NCBI GenBank assembly: GCA_934541115.1
Contig: CAKTDF010000016.1
Location: 1 to 54,494, forward strand
Direction: 5' to 3'
Length of the DNA: 54,494 nucleotides
From: an uncultured Eubacteriales bacterium
GTDB lineage: Bacteria > Bacillota > Clostridia > Oscillospirales > Acutalibacteraceae
The notes under the pieces were generated by a model. It was not told the origin of the DNA. It made no database searches and worked only from the letters and a program-made list of their open reading frames with translations. Every line of letters begins with the position of its first letter. Position 1 is the first letter of the stretch. Made by a program: the position numbers and the translations under genes. Below are positions 8,390 through 15,581 of the stretch, one piece after another.

Positions 8390-8500
8390 TTTCCTCCTTT
8401 GGTTTTGAATCCATATTTCAATGCTTTTTCAAAGCAGTGCAGTCAAAACAGCTTTGCCCAAATTTCGTTTTGGCTTTTGCCGAGTAGCATTTTGATTTTT
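8390..8500. other. Non-coding stretch upstream of an orphan terminator
   Basis: The 8175-8653 gap contains, in order, a terminator, the 21-bp tandem repeats, a purine tract, this featureless part and the orphan terminator at 8501. No frame with a ribosome site was found here; a short non-coding RNA ending at 8543 is possible but no start could be identified. Confidence 0.4.
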
Positions 8501-8543
8501 CAACCGCAGAGTACAACAACTTGGACTCTGCGGTTGTCTTTTT
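8501..8543 (+). terminator. Strong orphan terminator
   Basis: CAACCGCAGAGT (8501-8512) and ACTCTGCGGTTG (8525-8536) form a perfect 12-bp stem, followed by TCTTTTT. It points in the plus direction, yet no gene lies in the 330 bp upstream except the one already ended at 8216. Confidence 0.85.
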
Positions 8544-8583
8544 ACCAAAATCAAAACAAATATGAACTTTTTGGTGAAAACCC

Positions 8584-8612
8584 TTGACATCTTCTGTTTT
8601 TGAGCCTAAAAT
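8584..8612 (+). promoter_or_regulatory. Promoter of the second SOS operon
   Basis: TTGACA (8584-8589), 17 bp, TAAAAT (8607-8612); the LexA box begins 12 bp downstream. Confidence 0.85.
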
Positions 8613-8624
8613 TATAAGTGCAAA

Positions 8625-8638
8625 CGAACAAATGTTCG
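8625..8638. promoter_or_regulatory. LexA (SOS) box of the 8.6-kb operon
   Basis: CGAACAAATGTTCG, identical base for base to the dinB operator at 920-933. Its place between promoter and first ribosome site predicts LexA repression and damage induction of the three genes that follow. Confidence 0.93.
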
Positions 8639-8653
8639 TTAAAGAGGAATTTC

Positions 8654-8812
8654 GTGAACAACATTTCGGTCTTAACGACAAAAGGCAGAAAACACCGTGT
8701 GGTTGAAAAGCCGACGCCTTTGCGGCTGAAGATGACGCAAACGGCTCAGTGCAAAAACGGGAAATACCGTGCCCGAAAAAGGCACAAGCTCAACAAAGGA
8801 CAAAGTTTTTAA
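8654..8812 (+). CDS. 52-aa basic peptide, first gene of SOS operon
   Basis: A GTG-initiated frame of 52 residues (starting VNNISVLTTKGRKH) with AGAGGA 5 bases upstream and directly behind the LexA box. It is very basic, ending KNGKYRARKRHKLNKGQSF, and has no membrane segment or signal peptide. The composition would suit a nucleic-acid or ribosome-binding peptide, but no family is recognised. It ends 25 bp before the next gene. The start is inferred from the ribosome site; a frame without a start continues upstream into the LexA box. Confidence 0.65.
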   Translation: MNNISVLTTKGRKHRVVEKPTPLRLKMTQTAQCKNGKYRARKRHKLNKGQSF

Positions 8813-8837
8813 ACGCAAACAGCGAAAGGAAGATGTC

Positions 8838-9485
8838 ATGGAAAATAACAGCTTTACACAGTTCGATTATGCAAGGGCAAAAAGAGCGTTTGATCTCTGG
8901 AATGAGTCTGAAAATGACGGGCTTGACGATTACGTTATGCGGGAAAGAAAGCGCGAATTGCAATGCCTTTTGAAAAAGGTCATATGTAATGAGCTTTCTC
9001 AAAAAGACCGAACGCTCGTCTCGCTCCATTGGTATGACGGCAAAACAAAGCGTGAAATTGCCGAGCTGACCGGACTTGACCGTTCAACCGTTTTTCGTCG
9101 CTTTGAAAAAATCAACGATATAATTTTTGAAAAACTCAAGTATGCCATTGAGTACCGTTACGGCGACAGCTTTGCTCCCGACGCGGTCATGCTCATCAAA
9201 CGGAACGTCACCGGCTTGGGCAGCGACAAGAGGCTTGAAAGCATCGGCGAACGCCTTGAGCGTTTGAGAAAAGAACAGTATCTTTCTGAAGAAGACGTGA
9301 GCAGCTGCACCGGAATTTCGCTCAGAAGACTTGGCATTATTGAGAAAAGCGGAAAGGAAATCACAATGGCTGAGCTTCAAAAGCTTGCCGCCTTTTTCCG
9401 CGTCAGTAGTGATTACATTATTTTCGGTCAAAACCGTGTTCTGCGCGATGAGGTAACCGGAAAACCGGTTGTTTCTTTTTCATGA
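8838..9485 (+). CDS. Double helix-turn-helix regulator (sigma-region-4-like plus XRE)
   Basis: A 215-residue protein with two DNA-binding modules. Residues about 35-90 resemble sigma-70 region 4 or ArpU-type phage regulators (LSQKDRTLVSLHWYDGKTKREIAELTGLDRSTVFRRF). Residues about 125-185 look like an XRE/Cro-CI domain (IGERLERLRKEQYLSEEDVSSCTGISLRRLGIIEKSGKEITMAELQ is the region, with a typical recognition-helix layout). No sigma region 2 is present, so it is not a complete sigma factor. The ATG at 8838 follows GGAAG at proper spacing. Being second in a LexA-controlled operon, it may relay the SOS signal to other promoters. The target is unknown. Confidence 0.85.
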   Translation: MENNSFTQFDYARAKRAFDLWNESENDGLDDYVMRERKRELQCLLKKVICNELSQKDRTLVSLHWYDGKTKREIAELTGLDRSTVFRRFEKINDIIFEKLKYAIEYRYGDSFAPDAVMLIKRNVTGLGSDKRLESIGERLERLRKEQYLSEEDVSSCTGISLRRLGIIEKSGKEITMAELQKLAAFFRVSSDYIIFGQNRVLRDEVTGKPVVSFS

Positions 9486-9501
9486 GGAAAGGAGAGAGGC
9501 G

Positions 9502-9714
9502 ATGAGAACTTTTGAAGAGCTTTATGAAGAGTACGGCAGGTCAATAGCCGTTCAACAGCGTGTTATCAAACGTTACAGAAAGCAGCTTGCCGCCGCAAGG
9601 GAGAAATCTAACTTCAAAGAGATCAAGCGGCTCAACAGCGTTTTGTCTGTTCTTTATGAAGAAAAAAGCGAGCTTGAAGAACGTGCAGACGGAATTTACA
9701 GCTATATTTCATAG
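9502..9714 (+). CDS. 70-aa coiled-coil protein, third gene of SOS operon
   Basis: A 70-residue, highly charged, probably all-helical protein (MRTFEELYEEYGRSI..., then KRYRKQLAAAREKSNFKEIKRL and LYEEKSELEERADGIYSYI). It probably forms a short coiled-coil hairpin. AAGGAGAG lies 7 bases upstream and the gene begins 16 bp after the regulator. An in-frame ATG at 9469 lies inside the previous gene and lacks a ribosome site. No enzyme motifs; possibly a partner of the double-HTH protein. Confidence 0.75.
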   Translation: MRTFEELYEEYGRSIAVQQRVIKRYRKQLAAAREKSNFKEIKRLNSVLSVLYEEKSELEERADGIYSYIS

Positions 9715-9761
9715 GTGAGGAAGAAAATACGCGCTCGGCGAGAGAAGACTTGAATTTTCAA

Positions 9762-9790
9762 TTGACTTTTTCTTCCTCTTTGTTTATACT
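9762..9790 (+). promoter_or_regulatory. Promoter of the GH5 gene
   Basis: TTGACT (9762-9767), 17 bp, TATACT (9785-9790). Confidence 0.85.
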
Positions 9791-9826
9791 GTACGTGTGA
9801 AAACATTCTAAGCAAAAAGGAGAATT

Positions 9827-9838
9827 ATGAAAAAATGA
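9827..9838 (+). CDS. Three-codon start-stop leader (M-K-K-stop)
   Basis: ATG AAA AAA TGA sits 4 bases after AGGAG (9818-9822). Its last bases overlap the ATG of the glycosidase at 9835 as AATGA, leaving the glycosidase start 12 bases from the same ribosome site. It may be a minimal coupling or re-initiation element, or the scar of a frame slip that moved the true start. Confidence 0.4.
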   Translation: MKK

Positions 9839-11121
9839 AAAGATTTATGAAACGGGCGCTTTCCTTGATGCTCGCAGTTCTGACGGTGTTTTCGGTAACA
9901 GCCTTTGCTTTTGCCGAGGACTCGCAGACGGCAGCTGAATCCGTTGCTTTCACAGATGATGATTTTCTCACCGCAAAGGGCATGAAGCTTTATAACCGCA
10001 AGGGTGAAGAAGTGCTCCTCAAGGGTGTGAACCTTGGTTCATGGCTCATCTGGGAAGATTGGCTTTCTCCTTATGACGGAGTTGAAGCCAAGAACGAAAA
10101 GGGTCAGACCGATCATATGCAGGTTATTGATAAACTCACCGAGCGCTTCGGCGTTGAAAAGGCATATGAGCTGCTGGACACCTATATGGACAACTGGATT
10201 ACCGAGTATGATCTTGACGAAATCAAATCGCTTGGTTTTAACTCCGTTCGCGTTCCGTTTTGGTTCCGCAATTTCTATTATGACGACAACGGCACAAAAA
10301 TCCTTGACAAAGACGGCAATTGGGACTTCCATCGACTTGACTGGGTCGTTGAGGAGTGCTCAAAGAGGGGACTCTATGTTGTTCTTGACATGCACGGTGC
10401 GGTAGGTTTTCAGAGTGACGCACCGCACAACGGACAGATCGGTGGCTGCGGACTTTATGACAAGACCGAGCAGGGTGAAAGATACCGCGAGCTGACCGAT
10501 GAGCTGTGGGCGGCAATTGCAACACGCTTTAACGGTAATCCTGCCGTTGCGATGTATGACCTGCTCAACGAGCCGATGTGCGACGTCAACTGCACAGAGG
10601 TTAAGAGAAGAATAAACAACGAATCGATTTATACACGTCTTTATGACACCGTTCGCACTGTTGACTCGGATCATATCATCACCGTTGAATGCATATGGAC
10701 TGCGGCTGCTCTTCCCCACGCATGGGTAAAGGGCTGGAAGAACGTTGTATATCAGGTACATTTCTATCAGAACTCTGACTTCATCTTTACGCTGTTTTGT
10801 TACCTCACCAAGATGTATCACTTCGGTGTGCCGATGATGATGGGCGAGTTCTATCCTCACAAAAAGACAACGTGGAGTAACTGCTTCAAGACGATGAACA
10901 ACCTTAACTTCAGCTGGTTCCTTTGGACATATAAGGCTGCCAACCATGGAATGTGGGATTCGGATTGGTGTTTGAGAGGTATGAAAGACGGCTTTGAGCG
11001 TGCAAACGTCAGCGAGGATTCCTATGAGGAGATCGCCCGCAAGTGGGGCAGCGTTCTGCGCACAGAGAACAGCTTCCAGGATACCGGACACTTTGACAGA
11101 GACGTTAAAGCGTATCTTTGA
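9835..11121 (+). CDS. Secreted glycoside hydrolase family 5 (endoglucanase-like)
   Basis: A 428-residue protein with a signal peptide (about residues 1-27) and one (beta/alpha)8 GH5-type catalytic domain. Motifs include LKGVNLGSWLIWEDW, NSVRVPFWF, YVVLDMHG, the acid/base block DLLNEP (Glu about 246) and the nucleophile block MMMGEFYP (Glu about 338). The pattern is closest to exo-beta-1,3-glucanase/endoglucanase-type GH5, so a beta-glucan substrate is likely but not proven. No carbohydrate-binding module, dockerin or sortase signal is seen. It has its own promoter and terminator. The start is unusual: see the three-codon leader at 9827. Confidence 0.92.
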   Translation: MKRFMKRALSLMLAVLTVFSVTAFAFAEDSQTAAESVAFTDDDFLTAKGMKLYNRKGEEVLLKGVNLGSWLIWEDWLSPYDGVEAKNEKGQTDHMQVIDKLTERFGVEKAYELLDTYMDNWITEYDLDEIKSLGFNSVRVPFWFRNFYYDDNGTKILDKDGNWDFHRLDWVVEECSKRGLYVVLDMHGAVGFQSDAPHNGQIGGCGLYDKTEQGERYRELTDELWAAIATRFNGNPAVAMYDLLNEPMCDVNCTEVKRRINNESIYTRLYDTVRTVDSDHIITVECIWTAAALPHAWVKGWKNVVYQVHFYQNSDFIFTLFCYLTKMYHFGVPMMMGEFYPHKKTTWSNCFKTMNNLNFSWFLWTYKAANHGMWDSDWCLRGMKDGFERANVSEDSYEEIARKWGSVLRTENSFQDTGHFDRDVKAYL

Positions 11122-11160
11122 TAATAATTGAGGCAATACCGCATAATTTATAATACTGAG

Positions 11161-11193
11161 CCGAACGGAAAGTGATTTTCGTTCGGTTTTTTT
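11161..11193 (+). terminator. Terminator of the GH5 gene
   Basis: CCGAACGGAAA-GTGA-TTTTCGTTCGG (11161-11186), 11 bp with one G-U pair, running into an eight-T tract. Confidence 0.92.
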
Positions 11194-11440
11194 CGTCTGT
11201 AGGTTTGGACGAGTACATTTAATCTGCACAGTGGCATGTTCTTTTCCGGTCAAAACGTTTTCTGTAGTTAGTTGTTTCGTGTCAAAATGCACAGTGAGGA
11301 GGATTTGTGCACAGAGAGTTTTAATTCTTTATTTCAGCTTTGATGTCGGCACTTTTCTTGCCAAAAGCGATTCAAAAACTATACAATTAAAAATTTTGTG
11401 AATGTTAGACAAAATTTTTTGCAGAATTTTGTTGAATGCC
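11194..11440. other. Gap without recognised features
   Basis: About 250 bp, AT-rich toward its 3' end. No frame with a ribosome site, no convincing hairpin and no promoter was seen before 11441. Confidence 0.5.
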
Positions 11441-11469
11441 TTGACTTTTACCAAAAAATGTAATAAACT
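11441..11469 (+). promoter_or_regulatory. hppA promoter
   Basis: TTGACT (11441-11446), 17 bp, TAAACT (11464-11469). It leaves a leader of about 160 nt before hppA. Confidence 0.75.
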
Positions 11470-11510
11470 TAAAGTTACCTCATAGTGAAGTGACTTTGGA
11501 GAGAATAGCT

Positions 11511-11561
11511 ATGGTCAAAAAAATCAGCAGCGCTGAAAAAAGGGTCATAATCTGCCGTTAA
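11511..11561 (+). CDS. Possible 16-aa leader peptide upstream of hppA
   Basis: ATG-initiated frame encoding MVKKISSAEKRVIICR, with GGAGAG 7 bases upstream. It lies in the long hppA leader and ends 75 bp before the pump start. It may be a regulatory upstream frame; no clear competing hairpins were recognised around it. Confidence 0.4.
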   Translation: MVKKISSAEKRVIICR

Positions 11562-11636
11562 CGTGTTTTGACATTATTTGCTGCACATTGCGGTGTGTTT
11601 TGTTCTTTTTTATTGCTGCAAAAAGGAGTATCAAAA

Positions 11637-13667
11637 ATGGAAAAGCTTCTCTATGCCGTTCCGGTAGTCAGTGCTATCGGTCTGCTGTTCGCTCTCTTTC
11701 TCGCACTCAAGGTCAAAAAACAATCACCCGGCAACAAAAAAATGCAGGAAATTGCCGCCTCAATTCATGAGGGTGCAACCGCGTTCCTCTTTTCGGAGTA
11801 CAAGATCATTGTTATTTTTGTTGCCGTAATTTTTCTTGCAATCGGTCTTTTGCTTAAAAATTGGCGTGAGGCTGTGTGCTTTGTTGTCGGCGCGCTGTTT
11901 TCTGTTGCGGCCGGCTATTTTGGCATGCGCGTTGCAACTCTCGCTAACGTCAGAACCGCCAATGCCGCCAAGGAAAAAGGCATGGCTAAGGCGCTTTCGG
12001 TTGCATTTTCCGGCGGCGCGGTAATGGGTCTTTGCGTTGCGGGTCTCGGCTTGCTCGGAATTTCTGTAATTTTTGCCATCACTAAAAATGACAGTATCCT
12101 TTTCGGCTTCAGCCTAGGCGCTTCGTCAATCGCGCTGTTTGCCCGTGTTGGCGGCGGAATATATACCAAGGCTGCCGACGTTGGCGCAGACCTTGTAGGC
12201 AAGGTTGAGGCAGGCATTCCGGAAGATGATCCGCGCAACCCTGCTGTTATTGCCGATAACGTTGGCGATAATGTCGGCGACGTTGCCGGTATGGGCGCAG
12301 ACCTTTTTGAAAGCTACGGCGGTGCGGTTGTTTCTGCAATCACGCTCGGACTGCTTTTCTGCAAAAACGCTATGCCGGAAAAAGCCGTCTACGGTGCTGT
12401 GTATCCGCTCATTATTGCCGCTTTGGGACTCATTTCCTCAATGCTTGGCACGTTCTTTGTCCGCGGTGACAAAAACCCCGCCAAGGCGCTTAAAACAGGA
12501 ACATACGTTGCCTCCGGCATAGTACTTATCGGTTCTATTGTGCTCAGTCAGCTGCTTTTCGGTTCGGTTTACTATGGAATCACGATCGTTTCCGGTCTTG
12601 TTGTCGGAGTACTGATAGGATATTTTACCGAGGTATATACCTCAGACGCTTACGGCTTTGTTAAAAAAATTGCAAAGCAGTCTGAAACCGGCTCGGCAAC
12701 CAACATAATTTCAGGCATTGCAACCGGATTCCAGTCAACGGCTGTTTCGATCATTTTCATCTGCATAGGTATTTTTGTTGCTTTCTTCTTCGGCAGCAAG
12801 TGCGGCGAGGGCGGCGGAATATACGGCATTGCTCTTGCGGCTGTCGGCATGCTTTCAACAACCGGAATTACCGTTGCCGTTGATGCTTACGGTCCTATTG
12901 CGGATAACGCAGGCGGTATTGCGGAGATGAGCGGTCTTGACGAATCCGTTCGCGATATTACGGATAAGCTTGACTCTGTAGGCAACACCACCGCAGCCAT
13001 GGGCAAAGGCTTTGCCATCGGCTCTGCGGCTTTGACCGCTCTTGCACTCTTCTTCTCATATAAAGAGGCGGTAGGTCTTAACGCGATAGATATTCTTAAC
13101 AGCAATGTTGTTATCGGTCTTTTCATCGGCGGAATGCTGCCGTTCATTTTCTCGGCGTTCACAATGGAGTCTGTCAGCAAGGCTGCATATCAGATGATTG
13201 AAGAAGTTCGCCGCCAGTTCAAAACCATTCCCGGAATCCTTGAAGGCAAGGCAAAGCCGGATTACAAGACCTGCGTTGCTATTTCAACAAAAGCATCGCT
13301 GCGTGAAATGATCATTCCGGGTCTTCTTGCAATTGCGGCTCCGCTTCTTGTGGGCTGTGTGCTTGGTGTCGACGCTCTCGGCGGTTTGCTTGCCGGTTCG
13401 CTTGTAACGGGCGTTCTGCTTGCCATTTTTATGTCTAACGCCGGCGGAGCATGGGACAACGCCAAGAAATATATTGAGGGCGGCAACCACGGCGGAAAAG
13501 GCAGCGAAGCGCACAAGGCGGCTGTTGTAGGCGATACCGTGGGCGACCCGTTTAAGGACACTTCCGGCCCTTCAATCAACATTCTTATCAAGCTCATGAC
13601 GATAGTTGCTCTCGTTTTTGCTCCGCTGTTTGTGCTCATCAACGGCGGTGCGGGGCTCATCGGCTGA
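11637..13667 (+). CDS. hppA: Membrane pyrophosphatase, K+-dependent type
   Basis: Couples pyrophosphate hydrolysis to H+ and/or Na+ pumping across the cytoplasmic membrane. 676 residues, about 16 membrane segments, normal family length. The catalytic blocks DVGADLVGKVEAGIPEDDPR, NPAVIADNVGDNVGDVAGMG and, near the C-terminus, GDTVGDPFKDTSGPSINIL are intact. The subtype motif reads GNTTAAMGKGFAIGS: Ala and Gly where K+-independent pumps carry Lys and Thr (NTTKAVTKGY). This marks the K+-dependent class, many of which export Na+; the ion itself is not settled by the sequence. The ATG at 11637 follows AAAAAGGAG; an upstream in-frame ATG at 11568 lacks a ribosome site. Monocistronic. Confidence 0.96.
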   Translation: MEKLLYAVPVVSAIGLLFALFLALKVKKQSPGNKKMQEIAASIHEGATAFLFSEYKIIVIFVAVIFLAIGLLLKNWREAVCFVVGALFSVAAGYFGMRVATLANVRTANAAKEKGMAKALSVAFSGGAVMGLCVAGLGLLGISVIFAITKNDSILFGFSLGASSIALFARVGGGIYTKAADVGADLVGKVEAGIPEDDPRNPAVIADNVGDNVGDVAGMGADLFESYGGAVVSAITLGLLFCKNAMPEKAVYGAVYPLIIAALGLISSMLGTFFVRGDKNPAKALKTGTYVASGIVLIGSIVLSQLLFGSVYYGITIVSGLVVGVLIGYFTEVYTSDAYGFVKKIAKQSETGSATNIISGIATGFQSTAVSIIFICIGIFVAFFFGSKCGEGGGIYGIALAAVGMLSTTGITVAVDAYGPIADNAGGIAEMSGLDESVRDITDKLDSVGNTTAAMGKGFAIGSAALTALALFFSYKEAVGLNAIDILNSNVVIGLFIGGMLPFIFSAFTMESVSKAAYQMIEEVRRQFKTIPGILEGKAKPDYKTCVAISTKASLREMIIPGLLAIAAPLLVGCVLGVDALGGLLAGSLVTGVLLAIFMSNAGGAWDNAKKYIEGGNHGGKGSEAHKAAVVGDTVGDPFKDTSGPSINILIKLMTIVALVFAPLFVLINGGAGLIG

Positions 13668-13688
13668 GCGCATACAATTGACAGAGAT

Positions 13689-13712
13689 GGATAATGGACG
13701 CTTAATTGCCGA
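13689..13712. repeat. Short dispersed motif, copy 1
   Basis: GATAATGGACGCTTAATTGCC just after hppA matches GATAATGGACGCTAATTGCC at 19902-19921 apart from one T. Both copies lie a few bases downstream of a plus-strand stop codon. Function unknown. Confidence 0.7.
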
Positions 13713-13742
13713 TGCAACCATGCTATCTGACATTTGAAAGTA

Positions 13743-13779
13743 AAATCCCGGTGGTTTGAACGAACCGTCGGGATTTTTT
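13743..13779 (+). terminator. hppA terminator
   Basis: AATCCCGGTGGTT and AACCGTCGGGATT pair with two G-U pairs, followed by six T residues. Confidence 0.9.
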
Positions 13780-13783
13780 GCGC

Positions 13784-13823
13784 AAAAAAAACTGCCTGCC
13801 GTTTTCACAGCAGGCAGAAAAAA
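13784..13823 (-). terminator. Terminator of the acyl-transfer operon
   Basis: CTGCCTGC and GCAGGCAG flank a 10-base loop; read on the minus strand the stem is followed by eight T residues (13784-13791). It ends the operon 82 bp past the carrier-protein stop, back to back with the hppA terminator. Confidence 0.9.
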
Positions 13824-13905
13824 GAAGAGGGGAGAGTGTCAAGCTAAAAAGTGTAACGATGTGTAAAAAGCAAGTTCTTCAGGCACATTGGATTCGATTT
13901 TTAGC

Positions 13906-14118
13906 CTAAGCTAAAAGGAAGTCAGACATTTCTCCGACTGTTTTGTATCTGATAAAATCGCTTGGCTCAACATCTTTGCCAAACTCACCTTTAAGCTCCT
14001 CTGTCATGCACACCGTGTCAAACGATGAAAGACCGAGGTCGCTTCTGAAATTCAGACTGCGAGTGATTTCTCCGTCATACTCAATGTAGTTTTCAATAAT
14101 TTTTATAAGCTTTTCCAT
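13906..14118 (-). CDS. Stand-alone acyl/peptidyl carrier protein
   Basis: A 70-residue acidic helical protein with the phosphopantetheine region FRSDLGLSSFDTVCM, in which a Ser of LGLSSFD takes the place of the canonical DSL serine. It is presumed to carry the acyl or aminoacyl intermediate on a 4'-phosphopantetheine arm. The start is set by AAAGGTG upstream. It is the last gene of a four-gene operon, 7 bp after the condensation gene. No phosphopantetheinyl transferase is in the window. It is unlikely to be the housekeeping AcpP, given the unusual motif and the neighbours. Confidence 0.88.
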   Translation of the reverse strand: MEKLIKIIENYIEYDGEITRSLNFRSDLGLSSFDTVCMTEELKGEFGKDVEPSDFIRYKTVGEMSDFLLA

Positions 14119-14125
14119 ACTGTGT

Positions 14126-15556
14126 TCACCTTTCGTCAACAGCACATTTTTTGAGTAGCTCTCCAACGGTAATCTCCGGATCTTCCGCGCCGAGATTCAG
14201 CGCAAGACGCATTGTTCGGAAAAAAACGTCAAGGTCGTGTTCCGGGTCAGGCGTAAGGCGATACTCAAAAATGAACTCAAGACCGCCGTCGTTTGCCCTG
14301 TGTCTTGCCGTCAGATAGAGCGGAATCATTGACGCTCCGTTATTATACCAAACGCCTTTTGCGCTTTTTGCGGTCTTTTCGTCAACGTTCGGAATAACCA
14401 TAAGCGGTTGATATGAAAAGCCCATGCTGTCATACGTTGAGTCGGGCTTTGCGTCCGCCGGCATTGACTTGTGGCGTTCGACAAGCATTTCGGCAAAACT
14501 CAGCGAGCAGTGGCTGTAAATTTCGTTCTGAACGTTCATGATGCTGCGAACAGCCTCTTTAAAGGTGCTGCTGGGTTTTACAATGCTCCTCATCGGAAAA
14601 AAGTTGATGCGGATTCCGCCGGACTTTTTTTCAAGCAAGGAGCCTCTGCGGTCAACGATCATTTTGAAAGAGACGTCCTCCTCATTGTCATTGAAAACCG
14701 AAAGCGCCGTGCGCACGCCCATCGAAAGCGTGGCACAAAGCGAAAGATCGTTATCACTGCACATTCTTGAAATGGTGTCGGTCTCCTGCTCTGTCAGATC
14801 AAATACCTTTGCTTTTGCGGCGGGCGAACCTGTGTGTATGTCTGCAAAGCGCCGGGTAGGGTGCTCCCTGCGCTGCTCTTTGAGACGGCTGTGAAGCATA
14901 TAATCCGTAAAAATCGGTTCGCTTGTTTTTGAAAGCGATTCTTCCCAATACTTTTTGTCTGCCGTATACTGCTCACTTTTAAGGTATGCAAGCTCGCCCA
15001 TGAGCGCCGGAATGTACGGTCGCATCGGTTTGGGATACGGTGTATTTTTGAGCTTGTGGAGATAGATCTCCATGATATCGCGAAGAAAGACTTTGACGGA
15101 AAACGCATCCATAGCAAGGTGATTAAGCTTCATGAAAATTCCGTTATAGCTTTCTGCAAGCTTCAAGAGCTTTATTGTGTGAATCTCCTGAAAGAACATG
15201 GGCACCGGTGTGCGTGAAAATTCAAGCAGCTTTTTGTGCGCTGCTTCAAGCGTCATATCGCTGTAATCAAGCGTTTCAATGATCATTTCGCTTTTCTCGG
15301 TGATATATTGAAGAACCTTGTACTGCTCGTCCGGCATAAAACGCAAACGCATTGTGTCGCAGCGTGCAACAGCCTCTTCAATAGATTTCTTCATGAGAGC
15401 AAAGTCCATGCGACCCTGCCAATAGTAGCCGGAGCCAATATTGTTGACGGGGTAATTCTCGCCGTATTGCATCGACATAAAAAGCATGAATTGTTGCGGG
15501 GTGGCAAGAGGATAGGCTGTAATTTTTTCGCCCGTGGGCAGCGTTTTTTCAATCAT
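14126..15556 (-). CDS. Free-standing condensation-domain acyltransferase
   Basis: A 476-residue protein of the chloramphenicol-acetyltransferase/condensation fold, as in NRPS C domains and WS/DGAT-type acyltransferases. N-terminal region YPLATPQQFMLFMS matches the C1 motif; the active-site motif is KLNHLAMDAFS, so the canonical HHxxxDG is NHxxxDA, keeping the catalytic second His (about 146) and the Asp (about 150). A later FFPMRSIV and SFAEM region resembles C-domain motifs. The ATG at 15556 follows AGGAGG; an upstream in-frame ATG at 15589 lies inside the previous gene. It lies between two AMP ligases and a carrier protein, so it probably joins an activated acyl unit to an amine or alcohol. 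Product unknown. Confidence 0.87.
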   Translation of the reverse strand: MIEKTLPTGEKITAYPLATPQQFMLFMSMQYGENYPVNNIGSGYYWQGRMDFALMKKSIEEAVARCDTMRLRFMPDEQYKVLQYITEKSEMIIETLDYSDMTLEAAHKKLLEFSRTPVPMFFQEIHTIKLLKLAESYNGIFMKLNHLAMDAFSVKVFLRDIMEIYLHKLKNTPYPKPMRPYIPALMGELAYLKSEQYTADKKYWEESLSKTSEPIFTDYMLHSRLKEQRREHPTRRFADIHTGSPAAKAKVFDLTEQETDTISRMCSDNDLSLCATLSMGVRTALSVFNDNEEDVSFKMIVDRRGSLLEKKSGGIRINFFPMRSIVKPSSTFKEAVRSIMNVQNEIYSHCSLSFAEMLVERHKSMPADAKPDSTYDSMGFSYQPLMVIPNVDEKTAKSAKGVWYNNGASMIPLYLTARHRANDGGLEFIFEYRLTPDPEHDLDVFFRTMRLALNLGAEDPEITVGELLKKCAVDER

Positions 15557-15581
15557 TGCAGTGTCCTCCTTGAAAAGCAGC

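Noticed and set aside
10360..11292. 310-codon open frame on the minus strand
   Set aside because: It is antisense to the well-supported GH5 gene, lacks a ribosome site and has no protein features.
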